Shown piece after piece: positions 1 to 7,633 of a DNA stretch of 64,000 bases; the first letter of the stretch is position 1, and the number at the start of each line of letters is the position of its first letter. A program made the position numbers and the translations under genes. The stretch is from assembly GCF_000402035.1 (NCBI RefSeq), contig NC_021287.1:806001-870000 (forward strand). The letters run 5' to 3'. Below the pieces are notes generated by a model. It made no database searches and was not told where the DNA came from. It saw only the letters and a program-made list of their open reading frames with translations. The DNA is from Caballeronia insecticola (GTDB lineage Bacteria; Pseudomonadota; Gammaproteobacteria; Burkholderiales; Burkholderiaceae).

Positions 1-63
1 GGATTCGAACCCACGACCCCTTGGTTCGTAGCCAAGTACTCTATCCAACTGAGCTACAGCCGC
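1..63 (-). tRNA. tRNA-Arg (anticodon ACG), 3' end cut by the window edge
   Basis: Read on the minus strand, the acceptor 5' strand GCGGCTG is followed by TA and the D-arm GCTCAG. The anticodon stem is CTTGG/CCAAG around the loop CTACGAA, giving anticodon ACG, and the T-arm contains GGTTCGAATCC. The 3' acceptor strand lies before base 1, so the gene is incomplete here. ACG with A34 (modified to inosine) is the standard reader of CGU/CGC arginine codons. Confidence 0.93.
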
Positions 64-213
64 ACGCAGAAGCGGAATTATAGCCAAGCCTGTTCCAAAA
101 AGGAAGGGTTTTCGGTCGAATTCTCGATGCTTCTTCGACGAAGACAGCGTCCGGCGTGGTAACTTGATGTTTTGAAAGCGTGACTTTCCGGAAATTCCAA
201 GAAGATTCGCATC

Positions 214-768
214 ATGAATAAGGCATTTGTCAAAGAGTCGGACGACAGCGACGACGACCTCGAACTCGGCCAGCCTGATGTCCCGGCAGGAACGAAAAAC
301 TACATCACGCCGGCCGGTCATCAGCGCCTGCGTGACGAACTCCTGCAACTGCTCGACAACGAGCGGCCGGAGGTGGTCAGGCTCGTTTCGTGGGCGGCAT
401 CGAACGGGGATCGATCGGAGAATGGCGACTATATCTACGGCAAGCGGCGGCTGCGCGAAATCGACCGGCGCATCCGCTTTCTCGGCAAGCGCCTGGATCT
501 CGCGGAAGTGGTGGACAGCAGCAAGCAGGAGAACGTCGATCAGGTCTTCTTCGGTGCGACGGTGGACTATGCCGCCGACGATGGCGACGTGAAGACGGTG
601 ACGATCGTGGGCGTCGACGAGGTGGATCTCGATCGCGGCTTCGTGAGCTGGATCTCGCCGGTCGCGCGGGCGCTGCTGAAGGCGAAGATCGGCGATACCG
701 TCGCGCTGCATACGCCCGCGGGCGTGCAGCAGATCGATATCCTCGATGTGCGGTATCCGCCGCATTGA
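214..768 (+). CDS. greB: Transcription elongation factor GreB
   Basis: The 184-residue protein belongs to the GreA/GreB family, which rescues backtracked RNA polymerase by stimulating transcript cleavage through the secondary channel. The N-terminal coiled coil runs from about residue 30 to 105 (ITPAGHQRLRDELLQLL through a run of basic residues and SENGDYIYGKRRLREIDRR). The acidic tip (ENGDY) and the GreB-type YIYGKRRLREID stretch are visible. The C-terminal FKBP-like half ends in TPAGVQQIDILDVRY. A short acidic extension (residues 8-17, ESDDSDDDLE) precedes the canonical start of the family. It is monocistronic, and a hairpin terminator lies about 30 bases downstream. Confidence 0.95.
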   Translation: MNKAFVKESDDSDDDLELGQPDVPAGTKNYITPAGHQRLRDELLQLLDNERPEVVRLVSWAASNGDRSENGDYIYGKRRLREIDRRIRFLGKRLDLAEVVDSSKQENVDQVFFGATVDYAADDGDVKTVTIVGVDEVDLDRGFVSWISPVARALLKAKIGDTVALHTPAGVQQIDILDVRYPPH

Positions 769-794
769 GCTAGTCGCAACGCATCGCGCAGACG

Positions 795-823
795 AAAAAA
801 AGCCGCTCCGAAGAGCGGCTTTT
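795..823. terminator. Bidirectional rho-independent terminator between greB and the porin gene
   Basis: The stem AGCCGCTC/GAGCGGCT (801-808 and 813-820) encloses a CGAA loop. It is flanked by six A on the left and three T on the right. On the minus strand it ends in seven T, so it should end the porin transcript efficiently and greB more weakly. Confidence 0.85.
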
Positions 824-859
824 CTACAACTGAACTGCCTGTAAAGCTCGAAGCCAGTC

Positions 860-2017
860 TTAGAAGCGGTGACGCACGCCAACCGTTGCCGAAACCTGGT
901 TCGACGACGACGACATACCCACGCCGTTGATCGTCGCGCCGATCGGCAGATTGTCGTCGTCCGTCATGTGCTGATATTCGCCTTGCAGGTACACGTCGGT
1001 ACGCTTCGACAGCGCGTACGCCGTTTGCAGGCTGACCTGGTGGAACTTCGGCTTTTCGCCTGCGATACGGCTGTCGGTGTAGGTGTAAGCCCCTGCGATC
1101 GACAGAGCCGGCGTCAGGTTGTAACGGCCGTTGACTTCGTAGTTCGTGAAGCGAACGTGGCTGTCGCCCAGGTTGATGTTGCCTGCGTTCGTTGCCACGT
1201 TGTTCAGCGACGTAGCGTCGTCCAGCATCGTCTGCGTGAAGACGAAGCCGACCGTCGCCGGGCCGAACGCGTAGTTGATGCCGCCGCCGAAGATGCGCTG
1301 ACGGCCAGCCGAGAACGGCGTGTTGTCGGTCGTGACCGCGCCGTTGACGTTGTTGGTCGGCGAGCCGACGTTGTTCAGTTGCATGTACGCGCCTGCAATG
1401 TTCAACGGGCCGTAGTTGTACGATGCGCCGATGCTGTAAGCACGGTTATCCGCAAAGCCGCCTGCTTCGTTCGAGAAGCCGTACATCGCGCCCAGCTTGA
1501 AGCCAGCGTAGTTCGCGCTCGTGTACTTGATCGAGTTGTTGACGCGGAACGTGTTGTCCAGGTTGTCGTTGTCGAACGGGTGGGCGAACTGCGTGCCGCC
1601 GTATTGCGTGCCGGTCAGGGCCAGCGGGCCGATGAAGTCCACCACGGAGTCATACTGACGGCCGAGGGTCACGGCACCGAACTGCGTGCTCGACAGACCG
1701 ACGAACGCCTGACGGCCGAACTCGCGACCACCTTGGCCGTTCGTGCCGTTCATGATGTTGAAGCCGTTTTCCAACGTGAAGATTGCCTTCAGGCCGCCGC
1801 CGAGGTCTTCAGCGCCGCGCAGGCCCCAACGGCTGCCGTTGACGGAACCGCTCGTCGCCTTCCAGTTGCTGTGACCGTCGCCGCCTGCGACCGCCACGTT
1901 GTTGTTCGTGTACGTGATGCCTGCATCGATCAGGCCGTACAGCGTGACGCTGCTTTGTGCATGGGCTGCGGTGGCAAAAACGCCCGTCAGGGCTGCGACC
2001 ATGAGAGTCTTTTTCAT
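860..2017 (-). CDS. Gram-negative trimeric porin (Burkholderia OpcP/Omp38 type)
   Basis: This 385-residue outer-membrane porin begins MKKTLMVAALTGVFATAAHA, a clear Sec signal peptide, followed by QSSVTLYGLIDAGITY, the typical first beta strand. The protein ends in the C-terminal Phe strand (SATVGVRHRF) recognised by the BAM machinery. Repeated beta-strand patterns and the loop-3 region (GRQYDSVVDFIGPL) fit the porin_4 family. I chose the ATG at 2017 because a GGAG ribosome site precedes it and the signal peptide starts there; the open frame runs 71 codons further upstream without coding character. The 5' leader is long (about 240 bases from the proposed promoter). The exact solute specificity cannot be read from sequence. 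Confidence 0.93.
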   Translation of the reverse strand: MKKTLMVAALTGVFATAAHAQSSVTLYGLIDAGITYTNNNVAVAGGDGHSNWKATSGSVNGSRWGLRGAEDLGGGLKAIFTLENGFNIMNGTNGQGGREFGRQAFVGLSSTQFGAVTLGRQYDSVVDFIGPLALTGTQYGGTQFAHPFDNDNLDNTFRVNNSIKYTSANYAGFKLGAMYGFSNEAGGFADNRAYSIGASYNYGPLNIAGAYMQLNNVGSPTNNVNGAVTTDNTPFSAGRQRIFGGGINYAFGPATVGFVFTQTMLDDATSLNNVATNAGNINLGDSHVRFTNYEVNGRYNLTPALSIAGAYTYTDSRIAGEKPKFHQVSLQTAYALSKRTDVYLQGEYQHMTDDDNLPIGATINGVGMSSSSNQVSATVGVRHRF

Positions 2018-2260
2018 CTTTGTAACTCCGAGAGCAGAATGGGCCCGAGACCCAGCTTTGAGGAAACCTCGCTCCGATGCGCTGCGAGAGGCGCGGGCGG
2101 AGGAGCAATGCATCGGGCACCGACACATTTGTTTCCGGACCAGACGAAGTGTAAAGACGGTGTTACAGACGGGAGGTTCCGATTTCCGCAATAAACCATT
2201 CTTCTGGCCGCAATGATTGCGGCGGCACATATTCTTCTTTATTTACAACGGTTTATGTGC

Positions 2261-2289
2261 GAATAAAGGCGTAAGGCGGAAGGTGTCAA
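2261..2289 (-). promoter_or_regulatory. Candidate sigma-70 promoter of the porin gene
   Basis: On the minus strand there is a consensus -35 TTGACA (2284-2289), a 17-base spacer and a -10-like TTATTC (2261-2266). This predicts a start near 2254 and a 5' untranslated region of about 237 bases before the porin ATG. The -10 is a weak match, so the call is tentative. Confidence 0.45.
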
Positions 2290-2421
2290 CCAATTAGCGT
2301 TGCGCATGCGCGACAACAAATGACGGGGAAAAGCAACACCAGGATTCTGAAAATCGGATTGTTGAGATTTTAGAAACAGAAGTTTGCGATTTTCGTGAGT
2401 AATTTATACGGGACGTATCGT

Positions 2422-2517
2422 TATACTGGCGTCTCTGCTTTCCGAAGCAGACTTTTTCGTTGACGGAAAAGATCTCCAAACTTTGTCAGCGCGACTTCCC
2501 GGTCGCGCTTTTTTTTT
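2422..2517 (+). ncRNA. Candidate small RNA with three hairpins and an intrinsic terminator
   Basis: No open reading frame explains this stretch. A strong -10 hexamer TATACT (2422-2427) is followed, at the expected start distance, by a perfect hairpin TCTGCTT-TCCG-AAGCAGA (2433-2450). A second hairpin CTTTTTC-GTTGAC-GGAAAAG (2452-2471, one G-T pair) follows, then a single-stranded linker. It ends in a textbook terminator AGCGCGAC-TTCCCG-GTCGCGCT (2488-2509) followed by a T run to 2517. The predicted transcript is about 85 nt. No -35 of good quality was seen. It is divergent from the porin gene and points into the 3' end of an oppositely oriented small gene. I cannot assign it to a named sRNA family. 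Confidence 0.6.
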
Positions 2518-2536
2518 GCCGCGCGCCTATGCGGAT

Positions 2537-2779
2537 CTAGCCTTCGGAATGGGCGCTCGCGGGCTCGGTTTCCGGCGCGACGAGATCGTCATCCAGCGGC
2601 GTCGACCAGTCTTCCATCACGTAGTGACGGGCATCCATGGGCGACGAGAGAAGGTTCTGCCAGTGATCGCCGTGCCAGGCAGGATCGAATTCCAGCACTG
2701 AAGCGACTTGCGTATCCGATGTAATGGACGGCGCGGCGAACGATTTGAACCACTGCGTGACGCGCTTGAGATGAGTCAT
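2537..2779 (-). CDS. Hypothetical 80-residue protein
   Basis: This is a small, probably cytoplasmic, acidic protein. It starts MTHLKRVTQWFKSF and contains an aromatic middle segment (EFDPAWHGDHWQNLL and YVMEDWSTPLDDDL), ending in a polar acidic tail. No signal peptide or membrane helix is visible. The codons show the G/C third-position bias of the neighbours. The start has a plausible purine-rich site (GGGAGG about 12 bases upstream). The gene stands alone and I do not recognise the family, so no function is proposed. Its 3' end faces the terminator of the candidate small RNA. Confidence 0.65.
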   Translation of the reverse strand: MTHLKRVTQWFKSFAAPSITSDTQVASVLEFDPAWHGDHWQNLLSSPMDARHYVMEDWSTPLDDDLVAPETEPASAHSEG

Positions 2780-3469
2780 CAGAATCGGCCTCCCTTACAT
2801 TTTAATAGCGATTATGTCTTCATATTGCTTAATGTCGTAGGATCGGGCAAGGCGAGTAAACACTTACGATTCGAATAATTCAGTTACGAACGTAATGTTA
2901 TTCGGGCGGGCAATGCGCGTCGTTGGTGCGAATAAATCGGAAAAATCTGAGTGCGGGGATTAATTAATTTCCAATCAGCTTTGGACAAATCCTTGAAAGC
3001 GGTATTAATATTGCCGACGATCAGGCGATTCTATTTGTTTAACTCGTCGCCGCCGATTCAATCACTCTTTCTGTGCTGAGGATGACGGCGTGGCGCCGCG
3101 CCTCGCCCACGGTGCTTGGCGGGCTGCCGCGTGGGCGGCGACTGCAATATTTCCTGGTTCGCCAGCGCGCGCAGGCGCTTGAAGACAGTGGAAACGCGGC
3201 CCAAAGTTAATTAGGGAAAAATATTACGGGTTAGTCACTATTGCAGCGCGACTTGTGTTTTGACCTCTCAAATACGCGAGGTCGCAAAACCGACTAGTTC
3301 GATTTGGCTGGTAATCTCCGCGCGCAGACAAGAAAAAGCAGGCCGAGAAATAGAATCGCGCCAATTTTCCATCCCAGCCCGTTCAGTCACGCTGCGTTAG
3401 AATGGGCAATCCGTCCGCCATCGCGCAATTACTTCTCCGCGGCCCCTCGCGCCGATTCATCCGCCGTTC
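2780..3469. other. 690-base intergenic region, AT-rich in part, no convincing gene
   Basis: Base composition between 2800 and 3060 is distinctly AT-richer than the genes. It holds an imperfect nested dyad, with outer arms CGAATAA (2872-2878) and TTATTCG (2898-2904) around TTACGAACGTAA (2884-2895). The right half includes a GACCTC/GAGGTC hairpin near 3265-3286 without a T run. It presumably carries the promoters of the 80-residue gene (leftward) and the exonuclease gene (rightward). I could not identify either with confidence. Confidence 0.5.
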
Positions 3470-4618
3470 ATGATGCACCTCGAATCTTCATCCAGCTTCG
3501 CGTACCCCTCCGAGCCCGTCGTATTCGTAGACCTCGAAACCACGGGCGGGACATTCGGCGTCGACCGCATCACCGAAATCGGCATTGTCGAGGTTGGTCC
3601 GCAGGGCGTGTCGCAGTGGACGTCGCTCGTCAACCCGCAGAAGCCGATTCCCGCGTTCATCCAGCAACTCACCGGCATCGACGACGCGATGGTCCGCGAC
3701 GCTCCCACCTTCGAGCAACTCGCCGCGAGCCTGCTCGAACGCATGACCGGCCGCTTGTTCATCGCGCACAACGCGCATTTCGATCACGGCTTCCTGAAGG
3801 GCGAGTTCAAGCGTGTCGGTCTGCGTTTCGTGCCCGACGTGCTGTGCACGGTGCAACTCTCGCGTGCCGTGTATCCGGCCGAGAGCCGTCACGGTCTCGA
3901 TGCGCTCGTGCAGCGGCACGCGCTCGTGCCCTCGGCGCGGCACCGCGCGCTCGCCGACGCCGATCTCCTCTGGCAGTTCTGGCAGCACCTGCATCGCGCG
4001 CACGCGCCGGACATCATGCAGGCGCATCTCGAACGCGTGACGCGCCGGTTCCAGCTCGCCGCGCATATCGATGAAGACACGATCGAGCGCATTCCCGCGG
4101 GCTGCGGCGTCTATCTGTTTTACGGCGACGACGACACACCGCTCTACGCCGGACGAAGCGTGCGGCTGCGTCAGCGCGTGCGCTCGCATCTTGTCGGTCC
4201 GCGTCGATCGGCGAAGGATTTGCGTTTGGCGGCGCTGGTTCGCCGCGTCGAGTGGATGGCGACTGGCGGCGAAATCGGCGCATTGCTGGCCGAAGCGCAA
4301 TGGGTCGCGGCGAAGCGTCCGGCGCATAATCGCGCGCCGAAGACGCGTGCCGTCGAGTTGCGCGGCGCGCCTTGGCCTTATGCGGGCGCGATTGCCATTG
4401 AAGAGCGCGACGCGGCGTCGGCGCAACGCGTGTGGCACATCATCGACAACTGGCAGTATCTTGGCTCCGTCGATACGCTCGCGCAGGCCGGCGCTTTGCG
4501 CGCGGGCATCGCGGCGCCGGCGTTCGAGCTATCGACGTATCGGATATTGAGCGAGCGTCTCGCACGCGGTCTGGCCGTCACGCCGCTCACAGTCGATACA
4601 CTCGCGGGCGCCGTTTAG
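3470..4618 (+). CDS. DnaQ-like 3'-5' exonuclease fused to a GIY-YIG nuclease domain
   Basis: The protein has 382 residues. Residues about 17-175 form an epsilon-type DEDDh exonuclease: ExoI DLETTGG, ExoII HNAHFDHGFL and ExoIII HRALADADL carry the metal-binding acidic residues and the histidine. Residues about 205-295 form a UvrC/Cho-like GIY-YIG domain (GVYLFYGDDDTPLYAGRS followed by RVRSH and a downstream Glu). The C-terminal 85 residues are unassigned. Cho-type repair endonucleases with an added exonuclease domain are known in proteobacteria, so a role in excision repair or DNA end processing is likely but inferred. The ATG at 3470 or the adjacent ATG at 3473 could be used. Confidence 0.88.
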   Translation: MMHLESSSSFAYPSEPVVFVDLETTGGTFGVDRITEIGIVEVGPQGVSQWTSLVNPQKPIPAFIQQLTGIDDAMVRDAPTFEQLAASLLERMTGRLFIAHNAHFDHGFLKGEFKRVGLRFVPDVLCTVQLSRAVYPAESRHGLDALVQRHALVPSARHRALADADLLWQFWQHLHRAHAPDIMQAHLERVTRRFQLAAHIDEDTIERIPAGCGVYLFYGDDDTPLYAGRSVRLRQRVRSHLVGPRRSAKDLRLAALVRRVEWMATGGEIGALLAEAQWVAAKRPAHNRAPKTRAVELRGAPWPYAGAIAIEERDAASAQRVWHIIDNWQYLGSVDTLAQAGALRAGIAAPAFELSTYRILSERLARGLAVTPLTVDTLAGAV

Positions 4619-4639
4619 CCCGAAAGCTCATCAGCAAAC

Positions 4640-5242
4640 TCAGCCGACAGCGCCCACACCGCCGCTCGCGCAGACATGCGACAGCGCGTGTGCAAGCGGC
4701 GCGTTCATCGACGAGTCGTAGCGCGTCAGATGCTTCCATCGCGCGACGCTTTCCGCGAGGCGCATCGGGCAATCGTCCCCGTGGCGAATCGGCTCGACTC
4801 GTGCAAGCGCCGATACGAGCGACTCCGTCAGGCGATCGAGCTTCGGCCGAGTGTCTTTCGCGAGATCCGGCGGCGCGCCTTCGGGCGCCGCTTTCAACGC
4901 GCGCCAGTTGGCGAAGAGTGCGTTTTGCACGTCCTTGCTCGCTTCGATCTGATCGCGGAAAAACTGCCGCGCGAACTCGGGATCGACCTGCGCGGCGCGC
5001 GCCTTGTCCCCGACGTGCTTGAGCAATGCGTCTTCGCGCGGCGCATCGGTGACCGGCTCCTGATGCGCCCACTTCCAGCGTGCGACCGGTTCCGCGAGCG
5101 CGAGCCGCTGCGAGACGAGGGCGATGAGGTTGGTGAACGCGGTGTCGTCGCCATCGGCGCGGGCGGAGGCGGGCGCCGCAAGCGTGAGTACGCACGCGCA
5201 GGCGACGGAGGCGAGGAGGGAAGAGTTCGATCGGCGGCGCAT
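4640..5242 (-). CDS. Secreted (periplasmic) chorismate mutase, AroQ-gamma type
   Basis: The protein starts MRRRSNSSLLASVACACVLTLAAPASARA, a Sec signal peptide. The mature part carries the all-helical AroQ pattern: FTNLIALVSQRLALAEPVARWKW, then PVTDAPREDALLKHVGDKARAAQVDPEFARQFF with the RxxDQI motif in FRDQIEASKDVQ. Chorismate mutase converts chorismate to prephenate. Exported gamma-type enzymes occur in many pathogens and soil bacteria, and their physiological role is unclear. I chose the second Met (5242); an upstream Met at 5275 would add 11 residues before the signal peptide. It is convergent with the nuclease fusion gene. Confidence 0.85.
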   Translation of the reverse strand: MRRRSNSSLLASVACACVLTLAAPASARADGDDTAFTNLIALVSQRLALAEPVARWKWAHQEPVTDAPREDALLKHVGDKARAAQVDPEFARQFFRDQIEASKDVQNALFANWRALKAAPEGAPPDLAKDTRPKLDRLTESLVSALARVEPIRHGDDCPMRLAESVARWKHLTRYDSSMNAPLAHALSHVCASGGVGAVG

Positions 5243-5463
5243 CGGTATCCGGGCAAAAGCGCCAGAATAGCGCACTGCTCAGACCCGGCGGGGAAAGATC
5301 GGATGAAGGGACGAGCCGCTACGCACGACTCGCCCGAATACGGTCATGAAGGACGGACGCGACGCATCCTGGCGTAAGCCATTTGCGGACCGTGCGGTCC
5401 GCGTGCGCCGCGCGCGGCGGGCGTCGTTCTCACGACGACGGGGTGATCCAGCGTGTCCGCCTG

Positions 5464-5613
5464 TTATTTCGACTTCGCAGCGCTATGCTGTTCGTCGAAA
5501 AAGGCCCGGACGTGCTCGGGCAACTCGCTCGCGAGAAACTCGACGCCAACCGGTTCCGGATCCGGACAGAACACCTTGTCGGGCGTCGGGATTTTCGTCG
5601 GTTTCGCGTCCAT
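5464..5613 (-). CDS. Small 49-residue conserved-looking protein, unknown function
   Basis: This short frame reads MDAKPTKIPTPDKVFCPDPEP, then VGVEFLASELPEHVRAFFDEQ and a short polar tail to TAA. It has an excellent ribosome site (AGAGGAGAG, about 5 bases before ATG) and strong G/C third-position bias in an otherwise AT-richer flank. The composition is coherent: a proline-rich N-terminus with one Cys, then an amphipathic helix. No signal or membrane segment is visible. I do not recognise the family. A GC-rich hairpin (GCGGACCGCACGGTCCGC near 5390) lies downstream. Most gene callers would find or miss it depending on their length cutoff. Confidence 0.7.
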   Translation of the reverse strand: MDAKPTKIPTPDKVFCPDPEPVGVEFLASELPEHVRAFFDEQHSAAKSK

Positions 5614-6260
5614 GATTTCTCTCCTCTATGACTGCACACAATTGCGCCAACTGGCCGATGCGGCTATTGCACCGCCGCACGCGGCCGGAATTACGAATAC
5701 AGATCCCTCTTCAAATGCGTTATCGGATTTCTGCCGATTCGACTTGAGCAAAATCGGCAGGTATATCGCCTGACGCATGATCGTTCGTGTTTTGGGACAA
5801 CAAGCATCGGTAATGTATTACCGTCCCTCAATTCTCCCGCTGCAAAAACTGCAGAATATCCAGTGTGATGACCCGGCTTCGGAGCGGCGCCCAGTGTGGC
5901 TTGCCGGTCGATGGAGTCATCGCGCACTTAAACTCTAGCGTTTCCTCTATGGATATAACGATACCGGGAAACCATCGTTGACGCTTGATGGTGCAGAGCG
6001 GAAAATGGTTCGTTGTTGTACGAAAGCGCACATAACGCGCAAATCAGACAGGCGGCGGTGCGTAACGTGAAATCGCTGACGGCGATTGGTGAATTCGCAC
6101 GCAGGGTGTGAATGGTTCGGGCGACCGTTGTATGAGCGCAAATGATTTGCGCGATCAGCCGCCGATAAGCTGATTTCGAACGGATTCGGAAGATTGTTTC
6201 GGCGCGAGCGTAGCTTTAGTCGTGCGAGGGTTGCCGCAATCGTATTTCGAGCGCCCAAAG
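5614..6260. other. AT-richer intergenic island rich in inverted repeats
   Basis: This stretch of about 650 bases lacks a confident gene but contains several perfect dyads. They are CTGCCGATT/AATCGGCAG (5731-5739, 5752-5760), CGGTAAT-GT-ATTACCG (5808-5823), CTGCA-AAAAC-TGCAG (5840-5854), AATCGC-TGACG-GCGATT (6071-6087) and GCGCAAAT-G-ATTTGCGC (6136-6152). No T runs follow them, so they look more like protein-binding or structured sites than terminators. Third-position bias is weak throughout, unlike the neighbouring genes. Confidence 0.5.
5691..5927 (-). CDS. Doubtful 78-residue open frame
   Basis: A GTG-initiated frame on the minus strand encodes a 78-residue peptide with a polar N-terminus and a C-terminal part containing CxxC (RYTCRFCSSRIGRNP). 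A weak AGAG precedes the GTG. Codon bias is poor for this genome and two of the palindromes described for the island lie inside it. It may be a decayed or recently acquired gene, or chance. I include it only because the CxxC segment resembles a small zinc-binding tail. Confidence 0.2.
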   Translation of the reverse strand: MRDDSIDRQATLGAAPKPGHHTGYSAVFAAGELRDGNTLPMLVVPKHERSCVRRYTCRFCSSRIGRNPITHLKRDLYS

Positions 6261-6299
6261 CAAAAACCCGCGTCACTTGCGTGAACGCGGGTTTTTTTT
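6261..6299. terminator. Intrinsic terminator downstream of tRNA-Thr
   Basis: The hairpin ACCCGCGT...ACGCGGGT has eight T to its right and five A to its left. It lies directly after the 3' end of the minus-strand tRNA-Thr. On the plus strand the T run is stronger, so it also insulates the tRNA from transcripts coming from the left. Confidence 0.85.
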
Positions 6300-6312
6300 G
6301 CCTGAATCTTGA

Positions 6313-6388
6313 TGGTGCCGGAAAGAGGAATCGAACCCCCGACCTTCGCATTACGAATGCGCTGCTCTACCGTCTGAGCTATTCCGGC
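6313..6388 (-). tRNA. tRNA-Thr (anticodon CGT), CCA encoded
   Basis: The minus strand reads GCCGGAAT-AGCTCAG and so on, with anticodon stem GCGCA/TGCG(A) around the loop TTCGTAA, giving anticodon CGT. The T-arm has GGTTCGATTCC and the acceptor TTCCGGC is followed by A and encoded CCA. The length is 76 nt and the acceptor stem pairs fully. Confidence 0.97.
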
Positions 6389-6441
6389 ATCAGAGAAACA
6401 AGATTATAGCGACCGTTTTCTCATTTGCGCAAGACCCTGAA

Positions 6442-7461
<1,020 letters not shown>

Positions 7462-7563
7462 ACGGGACTCCGTGAGCGTTAGACGAATTTCACGATTCTA
7501 ACCGCTCGACCCGGCGGCTCCGTATGACAGCGCCTCGCACAACCGTTGCGCTTTCGCCAAAAG

Positions 7564-7606
7564 AACGACGGCCGCAGCGCGAACCCTTCGCACCGCGGCC
7601 GTGAGA
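7564..7606 (-). terminator. Probable terminator after pepN
   Basis: The minus strand has arms ACGGCCGC (7595-7602) and GCGGCCGT (7568-7575) separated by about 19 bases, followed by CGTTCTTTTGG. The large loop and interrupted T tract make this a moderate call. Confidence 0.4.
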
Positions 7607-7633
7607 TGGCGAAAACTTCAGGCGAAACCGCGC

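Noticed and set aside
3241..3290. Hairpin GACCTC/GAGGTC near 3265-3286 as a terminator
   Set aside because: It has a long loop and no T tract, and no gene ends just before it on either strand.
5947..6409. Open frames on both strands across tRNA-Thr
   Set aside because: Their apparent conserved peptide (for example RNRTPDLRITNALLYRLSYSG) is the translated tRNA gene, a familiar artefact.
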